A stretch of DNA of 64,000 bases from Tubulanus polymorphus (Eukaryota > Nemertea > Palaeonemertea > Tubulaniformes > Tubulanidae), in the NCBI RefSeq assembly GCF_964204645.1, contig NC_134025.1:10607001-10671000 (forward strand). The letters run 5' to 3'. Below are positions 54,601-64,000 of the stretch, in pieces. The position numbers and the translations under genes are program-made. The notes below the pieces were generated by a model. That model was given only the letters and a program-made list of their open reading frames with translations. It did no database searches and was not told the DNA's origin. How positions within the stretch are numbered: the stretch's first letter is position 1; the number at the start of each line of letters is the position of its first letter.

Positions 54601-56432
54601 TGCTTTATAAAGCAATACAGAAACTATAGCGTTATTTTGCCGTACTCGAAACAACCGGTTCATGTAAGAAAACGTATTTATCTTCTCGAAGGGTATATAA
54701 CACATCTTTATTTTGAAAGCAGACTACAAAGTCTACGAAATTCAGTTCAGAAAATTTAGGAATCAGTTCCGCTTTCAGGTGCTTTTACATGCAGCTCCTG
54801 AATTGGAATTAGATTAACGTTTGATTCACTCTCCTGGCCGATCAATGTTAACATGTACTTAACTAGAATATTCAACTTAACATACATGTATATCATATCA
54901 TATTCAAGCAGGGATTAATTCGACAGGAATAACCATTGATTTTAGATAAATGGAACCCGTACACTGGCAGAAAATCTAGCCGACAATGGAGGGATACGGG
55001 TGGCCTTAGAGGTATGTGAAATGCCCCCAATGGAACCCCCTCCCCCGCAAAACCGCATAACGTTGTTGCACCCCTTTAAAAAAATATCTTAAGTTTTTTT
55101 TCGAAATTCATTTTGCCATTGTTTCAACGGTTTTATTATTATGCGGAATATCCCATGTAATCGAAAAACAAATCGAATTCATTCAACGAGCTCATCGGAC
55201 ATTCAACCGGTATGGATTGTTTGTTTTTGTTTTCTCAGGCATACGATAGCTACGCGGAAAGCCATGGAGAGGAGCCACAACTACCTCTACTGGATATGGC
55301 TAATGAACAGTCATTCTTCCTGGCTTTTGCTCAAGTGAGTTTTCCTATAAGTTAAACTTTCGTTTTCGCTTCTTTGAAGATGAAGTTTAGCCGAAGCTTC
55401 GAATCTGCCTGAATGAATAGTTAAATCATCAACTGTGGTTTTTGCTCTTACTGAAATATTGAGATTAATATCAGTCTACCAGTCGAGTTTTCCTGAGTTT
55501 GATACTCAAATGATGGCATCAACTAAATGATATCGCTCTACCAGTTCCACTGTCAATCCTCCACAGCCGTGGTGGAACAAATTGATCATTGAATCAATAG
55601 TTTTTTCATGATATTTTAGAAGATTCAGTCCAATTGAATTGTCTGTTTTTTCCTCAAATTTCAGGCTTTCTGCAGGAAAGCCGATCCACTTCTTTACACT
55701 AAAGAATTATTCTACGAAGAGCATTCGCCAAACGAATACAGGTATATAGCATTAACCGTTTGTTCTATCAGTATTTTTCAGCCGAATTTCTCGTGTTTCA
55801 GCAAAACATCAGCAACGCCCATTTTGACGAGCACTTTGCTGGCGGTGTTTGGAAAACAACCACCCAAAAAGCACATGCATAAAACTGCGTTCTTAATGGC
55901 GTAACCATGGAAAATCAATTGGGTTGTTGACACCCCTTCAGGACGTGTTTCCATCATAGCCACTTCTCGCTGATAGATTTTACCTTCTTCGTCTTCAGGG
56001 GTGGATTTAGGGGCTGGTCACGGGGTTCGGACCCCTGCCTTCCCATTGAGGTTATCAGTTTCGCCAAGACAAACATCGTTAAAACCTGCAAATCTTGCGC
56101 TCATCCTTTCGGAGTTTGCATCTCTTGTATTTCTTCAAAAACACATTAACGCCGAGGACGTGGGTCCCCGCTAGTGGCCTTTGACATGGCTGTCTTATTA
56201 GAAAAATGCCTTTTCTTTTCTTTTGGACCCCGCCATACCTCCTAGATCCGCCCCTGCCACATCCATTTGCAAAAACATGACTTTTTCATCAATTCATCTT
56301 AATATTCCTACATACGTTATTTCTGACTTTAGGGTAAACGGAGTTCTCCAAAATATGGACAGATTTTCACAGGCTTTTAAATGCAGCGCTGGAGCACCCA
56401 TGAATCCGGTCAATAAGTGCCGCATTTGGTGA
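45629..56432 (+). CDS. Neprilysin-like M13 zinc metalloprotease, type II membrane protein
   Basis: Twenty exons: 45629-45871, 46628-46832, 47323-47439, 47523-47668, 47766-47834, 48126-48239, 48332-48469, 49876-50006, 51417-51546, 51803-51967, 52651-52827, 53385-53500, 53596-53654, 53811-53865, 54084-54151, 54518-54663, 54946-55011, 55239-55334, 55665-55741 and 56333-56432. All join in phase, giving 805 residues. A cytosolic tail of about 55 residues precedes a single membrane helix (about 57-80), as in neprilysin and ECE. The ectodomain starts with the Cys-rich M13 opening ([14 protein letters not shown]). Catalytic parts: NAFY substrate-binding motif at 593-596, HEITH at 635-639 (zinc ligands His635, His639; base Glu636), ENLAD at 702-706 (third ligand Glu702), the C-terminal Arg773 and the terminal CRIW. 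It should cleave small peptides outside the cell. An in-frame TAG three codons upstream supports the start. Introns carry several MITEs. I cannot decide neprilysin versus ECE orthology. Confidence 0.93.
46085..46376. mobile_element. MITE related to the 41-kb array, in M13 intron 1
   Basis: The ends CTGGAGCCAACTTCGTGG and ACTGTGCGACTGGCTCCAG form an imperfect inverted repeat resembling the GGGGCCAGTTGCA ends of the 41-kb units. Inside, AGACCATATTTATTGGTTCTAT and AAGACTTAAG recall their cores. Confidence 0.55.
47914..48102. mobile_element. PIF/Harbinger-like MITE in M13 intron 5
   Basis: About 190 bp with the inverted ends GCCCAACGCACACGGC and GCCGTGTGCGTTGGGC, flanked by TAA on both sides (a 3-bp target duplication as in PIF/Harbinger). 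Inner AAAACGTTTTT blocks also pair. The element nearly fills the 291-base intron between exons 5 and 6. Confidence 0.8.
50690..50850 (+). repeat. LINE/SINE-like 3' tail in M13 intron 8 (candidate)
   Basis: A TGTAAAGCGCTATGA...AGCGCTATATAAACAAATAAA block followed by ATTACTATTATT resembles the 3' tails of CR1/L2-type elements in animals. It is a resemblance only; there is no second copy in the window. Confidence 0.35.
52455..52560 (+). repeat. Dispersed repeat copy (partner near 1.18 kb)
   Basis: The plus-strand order GGCCCGCAGCC, GGGGGTCGATTTTCATGAAAG, GTGGAAC, TTTTTTCATGGAAGTGGAA matches the minus strand at about 1,176-1,280. It sits in M13 intron 10. Confidence 0.5.
52964..53241. mobile_element. 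278-bp TIR element in M13 intron 11
   Basis: The ends ACAGGCTGTCCCAAAAAGC and GTTTTTCGGGACGCCCTGT form an inverted repeat with a few mismatches. ACAGG(G/C)(T/C)GTCCCAAAAA termini occur in several invertebrate DNA transposons. No coding sequence is present. Confidence 0.65.
55996..56256. mobile_element. hAT-type MITE in the last M13 intron
   Basis: A 261-bp element from CAGGGGTGGATTTAGGGG to CCTCCTAGATCCGCCCCTG, inverted ends of the CAGGGGCGGAT type. The GGGTTCGGACCCCTGCCT block inside recurs at about 25,333-25,352, so relatives are dispersed. Confidence 0.65.
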
Positions 56433-57130
56433 CGAAAAACAAGAGGAAATACATATACATAATCAAACTCTATTCGGCTATGTTATTTTTAGCCTAGCGA
56501 TCAAAACATTTTCTTTAATTGACTCTAAAATGGGGAATCTCTGATACATTTATATACATATACATATCAACCGTCGCTTTATATTCGTTGCCCTGGAAAT
56601 GTTCTTTTAAAAGGCTCGGAATAGTTTATGCTTCATCTAGGTATAATGCTTAAACAATTAAATCAAATGTTACGCCTGAGCTAGCGGTGTCTAGATCGGC
56701 AGCTTTAACAACCTGTTACTTATTACATTCCAATCTGAAACACACCAGCTTGCATTTCGCACCAAATTTTCCTTTTTTTCGTCATTCTCACCTATCCCTG
56801 AATTTCATCAGATTACAAGCAGACGTGTTTTGTATATACATCTATATATGATATATATATATAGTTATGTGTGCTATGGAATCCTGTGATCTTTCAAAAA
56901 TGTGATATAGGTATATATGTTATTACGTCACGCTTTATATACAAACCGTACATATACGATACGTATGAAATTGTTGTTAGCCGAATTAAATATATGATGA
57001 AAAGCCAAATATTTTACTAAAATCGTCTTTGTTTCTCGTCATTTGTGAGCCCTACACGCTAATTCATTAGAATTTTGTCAAATACAGAAGATACTGCTCG
57101 AGTTGGATCCGATACATAGCATCCAACTCA

Positions 57131-57320
57131 GATATCTATGGTGGCTGATTCGGGCCATGTAATAAAAAGATCACAGACGTTACAAATTTTTTTTTGCGAC
57201 GCTTAAAAGTCGTTTTATTTTTCTCGTTTTATTGCGCAAAAAACGACATTTAGGCGTCTGTAAAAAATTTGCACCATTTTTGATTTTTTTACATTGCCCG
57301 AATCAGCCACCATAGATATC
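57131..57320. mobile_element. 190-bp near-perfect inverted-repeat MITE
   Basis: It starts GATATCTATGGTGGCTGATT and ends with the exact inverse, continuing as CGGGC(C/A)ATGTAA(T/A)AAAA inside. The interior has pairing AAAACGAC/GTCGTTTT blocks. The flanks (GAGTTGGATCC on the left; AACTTGAGTGGAGTCTACTGTA on the right) look like ends of an older pogo-like element, so this may be an insertion into another element. Confidence 0.8.
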
Positions 57321-59398
57321 ACTCAAGTCAGAATTATCTTTACAGTCCCAAATGGTCCAACTTGAGTGGAGTCTACTGTAATCAAGAAATATTTTTGCTG
57401 CATTATGTGACTGGTGTTTAGTTTTAGGAAAACGGCTGTCTGAATGAAATTTCCTCCTAAAACAAGAGTAGATTGGAGCAAAACAGTGGATGTGTTTCTC
57501 CACCAAAACCTGCACCAAATTCGCGGTCAGAGAATCGGAAAAAGCTGTTCAAAACGTTGTTCAAAAAGGTTTCAGTGACAACGTTACGAAAGATTAGTGC
57601 AATTAGGGCCAACAAACTATGCACAGGATCTCACCCGCCGCCAATCGGGAATTCGTTGCCGTTTCTAGTCCAATGGAATCGGCCTGGATCATAACGAGGA
57701 TATGGAAGTAGCCAGTTCAGAGAGAAATATCAACTAGAAAAATAAATGCGTTAATTATCGTTTAAAAATATAATTTTCATAGTCACATATCCACTGGATA
57801 ATAACACGGTACCAGGCAATGATGCACCCTCACAACAGCAATCTCTATCGCATATCATGTGAACTTAACTCAAATGCCACTGATTGTGGTACCGGCATAC
57901 ACATGCAGAACTATCAAAATAAAATACAGGCCCGTGCCAAGCTTTTTTGGAGGACCAGTTCTATATCAAGTAGAAGGGCACTTTTTCACAGTGAAAAGGG
58001 GCACTTTCCTTTTGAAAAAAAGGATATCTTAGATATGCAGTGCTCGGTTAACTGAATGAATTATTTCAGAATGGATTACTTTTCATTTTCCCCCAAATAT
58101 CAAAATTGTATCCAATTTCGAAAAATCTTGACCAAGATTATTTGACACAGACTTTTTGATGGGAACTTGGGGGGCATTTTAGGGGGTTCGTTCGCTATCC
58201 CCATACCCCCCTTGGCACGGGTCAGAAATAAAAGAATCAAAAGGCGTTCACATCCTTCATTCATTTATCACTCAGTTGGTAGATAATTGAAAATAATTTA
58301 GATAAGTCCAACTTAGATATAACTCAGCACTGTTTTACAATGAGAAAATAAAAACACTCATATTACGAGCATAACAAAAAGCTGCGATTTGCTGCCACAA
58401 AACAACATTCAATTTCGATGTCATGTACAATAACTGTGACATGCCTGAGATGGCTTGCTGATGCACACATTTCGGTCATGTACTGAAAGTTATTCACAAA
58501 CATCAGATCAGCTATTCAGCCTGATTTTTTACTTCTTTGTTTTTACTAATTTTTAATTCCAAAGGAAGTTTCAACCAAGTTAAAAATGAACCCGCATATT
58601 CCTCACGCTGCAGTGAGATCATGTGCTTAACCAATACAGACGCATGGTAAATCCAGAATGAAAGTTCAGGGTCCAGTGCATCAAAAATTTGTTAGAGTTA
58701 ACCAGTGGATAGCTGATAAGTGACAATTAAAAGTTAATTATCACTATGGTATTTATCCGTCGGTTATCTTAAACCATCCTTTCAGCAACCGGCCCCAGGG
58801 GTTTCCTCCTTTGGGAAGGTGCCTTTCTTCTATAAAATAAGTCACCGCCGACCTAAAAGCCTACCCACGATGGCACAGTTTCACTGTTGTAAGTAAGTCA
58901 AATTCTTTCGATGTCTTCATTTTCAACGCATTAACTCAATAGTCGAATTGTAACTTATGTTTCAGTGACCCTGGGTCCGATGCTGTTTGCATCGAAGACA
59001 GCATCCCACGACATGATAGAAAGATAGAATTTCACGGATTATCAAGAAGGGAATCTATAATATGAAACATCTGAAACCCAGTGGCGCTCCCCAGATGCTT
59101 TTTGATTTGATCAATCCCTGCTGTTGTAATGTAACAAATGCGTACGGAAATTCAAATGTACGCGTAATTCAATCACGTTTTTCATGATTTATGCACACAG
59201 ACAGTAGACACATGTAATATCACCGACAACAGCGTGTATAACAGTATATTCACAAATTGAGCAACAGAATTCAGTTATATGATAAACCTATACCATGCCA
59301 CACGATCTACAACATTTTGTAACGATTTATCAATACGATAATAGTATAGAGTAGTAACAATATGACCCAACAGTCACATTTCCATAGATGATATAACA

Positions 59399-59841
59399 CA
59401 GTAAAACCTCCCTTATTAGTGAACACCTCTCTCTATAGTGAGCACGTCCCTTAATGAACATTTGCCCCCCCCCCGTCCAAAATTTTCTAAAATACATACA
59501 CGAGTACCTCCCTATAGTGAACAGTGAACACTTTTTCCGGTAGAGACTGTTCATTTTACCTCGCTATAGCGAAAGATGGTAATGTGCAAACCCGGTCTAT
59601 TCAATCATTCATTCAGTTTATTCAGATATGTTTAAACGCTAAGTACGACCACTAATTCCTTGTGTTATGGACTAGATTAGCGGTCAGGTATAAACTTTAT
59701 TTGTAGTTGCGGATTTATAGGAAGATTCTAGATGTCGCCCCCCTGCCGCATCATGGCCTGACCCTCTCTATACACAGTACCTCCAATAGTGAACACTTTT
59801 TGCTCCGTCTCCCAGGCGTTCACTATAGAGAGGTTTTACTG
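59399..59841. mobile_element. pogo-like element, 443 bp
   Basis: It begins CAGTAAAACCTC and ends GAGGTTTTACTG. Inside, TATAGTGAACA-type blocks recur in both orientations near each end and in the middle (CTCGCTATAGCGAAAG), suggesting tandem or nested copies of the termini. No transposase is visible. Confidence 0.7.
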
Positions 59842-61100
59842 TAGTTACAATTCGATTCTGCATTACGATTATGAGTTCGGATTTGCGGCAACTCTATACA
59901 GTTTTAACAAAGTGGACCAATTTCCACAGTTCAGAATGAATATTTTCCTATATTAAGGGTTAACTAATGAACAAACTCAGAATTAGATGTAAATCAGACC
60001 AGCGAAAACAGGGTCCTGAAAATGAAATAATTGCAAGCACGCATCCAGGGTGTGCATTAGGGAGGAAAAATTTTCCTTCCTAATATCTATTTTCAGATTT
60101 TCAATGCTACTTTTCAAAGGCAAATTTTAAATTTTGAATATGAGCTGATCAAGCAGTGCCTAAAAATACTCAAGAGTGTAACTTTAAGAAATATCTTGGG
60201 GATGACCAGCCCCCCTCTGGAAAATTCTGGATTTGCCCCTGAATTGTGGTGTGGCACCTGATGGTGTTTTGGAAACGTTATGCACCTCATGATTTTTAGC
60301 TTAAACCCGCATAGAGCAAACAGTAAAGAAACGCATATGAGACAATTTTTGTATGAAATATAATCGAAAAATTCTAAAAGCATTGAGTACTACTTTAAAC
60401 AGTAACGCTCCCATTTTTTTTGGTTTGCATCAGTGCAATTACAGTTATAGTACCCGGCATTCGAGATTCAAAGAAATCTGACAACACTATATAAATAAGA
60501 TCGAATTTTTTTGTTCAGTATTTTGGTATTACGTAATATTTTTCAGATCAAACACCCAATCTCACTTAACAATCTCACCAATGGTTCTGACAACAATCAT
60601 GCCTTGAACTTCGTACATGAAATGTAAAATGTGCAATTTTCTATTTGGGAATTTGCCACACACTTCTGATTTTCCTATATCTCAATAGGAAGATGGTGAT
60701 TTCCTAGGCGATAGCTCCCTTTGATTTGAAGGGGAAGACCATAGTTAAAACCAAATGATCATTACTGTAGCTTTTTCGACTTTCATGTCCGCTTTTGGTT
60801 TCAGTTTTCTATATTCAATTTAACTCTGGTTATACTTTATAGTAGCCCAAATTTCAATATTTCAATGAAAAACATCGAAATCACTCAGCATCAGCATATG
60901 CAAGATTTAAAATGAGAACGTAAGCCCGGAGTTTGTAAAAAAATTCTTCTTCAACTTTGAACTTTTAAAAGATTTATTAAGAACTCAGAATTTCTGTTTT
61001 TAACTACGGTAAAATCATTTGGGTTTGACACTTGTGTCCTTTCTCATGACACATTACAAAATTCTACCTTTTGCGAGTAGAAAGTTATAGATAAACTGGA

Positions 61101-61257
61101 CACTGGTCCCATGAGCGAATTCCACAGTAGTGAACTAGAATTAGACTTTATGGTTAAATAGATGGTCAATGGAGTCAAATATCACTAATGACTATGGAAC
61201 CAGTTGCAGAATTATGACTGGTCTTAAATCTAAGCCATGATGCGCAACTGGCCCCAG
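61101..61257. mobile_element. MITE related to the 41-kb array (candidate)
   Basis: The right part GACTGGTCTTAAATCTAAGCC, then GCGCAACTGGCCCCAG, matches the 41-kb repeat ends. The left end (CTGGTCCCATGAGC) is degenerate, so the boundary is uncertain. Confidence 0.45.
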
Positions 61258-62035
61258 AGGTACTAGAATTTCAGATTAGTTGCCAATGAAATCTCATTAT
61301 CAACGACTTCATTGTCCGTCTTATGGAAATAGATTTAAATACAAAAATACATCGGGACCATCTTGAGCAATTCATGACAAATTTATGTCGCATTCATCGT
61401 TTAGTGTATCCACAACTAAATAACGTCGCCATCATTTATCTACAACGTCATATTGGAGGGTGAACGCACAAGTCATGATGAAGAAAATCACACACACTTT
61501 TTTATATTAGATTTTCAATACAATTAGAACATGATCTATACGATTACTAAACCCACTGCGAATGACAAATGAAAAGATATTTCTGGTGGACTGATATCTA
61601 TCTCAGTATTAAGAGGTAACAAGCAAAACCCATGATGATTTAACGATTTCCCTAAGCTTCCTTAGTAGCATCTATATTTCTAAATTACTGAATATCATTA
61701 TTCTGTTATCACGGTTTCTCTGATGATGAAATTTCAAAATTGTGAGAAAAAAATGTTAAACCATCAACTGTGGGTTTTGCTCAGCAAGAAAAGACATTTT
61801 TTACCTAGTTTTCCTTGCTGCATGTGACACAGAAAACCATTTCTTTCGCTAATTGCAGCGTTGGGCTTAAACAACACGGTATAATTAGAACCAGAACTGG
61901 TGATTCGGCGAACTTAACATAAACATAACAATTATGACGAATTTCGTAAATCACATATTGTGTTTACTCTCGCTAACATAGGGCGTCATTGACTAAACCA
62001 TGTATCAATTTCAAGCAGACTTTGATTGAAATACA

Positions 62036-64000
<1,965 letters not shown>

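Larger units (their letters stand above)
56433..62035. other. Intergenic DNA between convergent genes
   Basis: This lies between the 3' ends of the M13 gene (plus) and ATE1 (minus), so it should hold both 3' UTRs. ATTAAA variants occur past the M13 stop but I cannot choose one. Elements at 57,131, 59,399 and 61,101 are listed. No gene is recognised. Confidence 0.5.

Overview
This window is animal (bilaterian) nuclear DNA. The genes are split into many short exons with GT-AG introns, the gene set is metazoan (an MKP-5 phosphatase, the TFIIA large subunit, an M13 protease, an arginyltransferase), the sequence is AT-rich, and small terminal-inverted-repeat elements fill the introns and intergenic DNA. 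A marine invertebrate is my guess. The sequence alone does not let me fix the phylum.

Layout: 1-10.2 kb has one intron-containing tRNA-Ile(UAU) gene on the minus strand and otherwise AT-rich DNA, ending in the probable 3' UTR of the next gene. 10,237-16,631 (minus) is a complete DUSP10/MKP-5 gene in four coding exons. 16.6-24.3 kb is intergenic; it carries the upstream half of a dense AP-1-site cluster and a nested fold-back transposon. 24,409-25,849 (minus) is a three-exon EF-hand protein gene. 26.8-27.1 kb is a broken LINE reverse-transcriptase piece. 27,543-39,707 (plus) is a complete 11-exon GTF2A1 gene (TFIIA alpha/beta precursor) with an apparent TATA box and a conserved-type Taspase1 site. 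39.7-45.6 kb is repeat-rich intergenic DNA. 45,629-56,432 (plus) is a complete 20-exon neprilysin-like M13 metalloprotease gene. 56.4-62.0 kb is intergenic with more elements. 62,036 to the right edge (minus) is the 3' part of ATE1 (arginyl-tRNA-protein transferase).

The genes do not look like a functional cluster; they are unrelated housekeeping and signalling loci. The most interesting signals are regulatory or structural. Sixteen exact TGASTCA (AP-1) sites lie in 8.7 kb over DUSP10, which suggests a JNK/p38 - AP-1 - MKP-5 feedback loop. Nine exact TAGGCCTA octamers lie in 2.6 kb of GTF2A1 introns. There is also a varied set of MITE-like elements, including a three-copy piggyBac-type family with TTAA flanks and a nested fold-back element. 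I found no clearly new protein system. All exon joins were read by eye from frame continuity and family resemblance, without transcripts.
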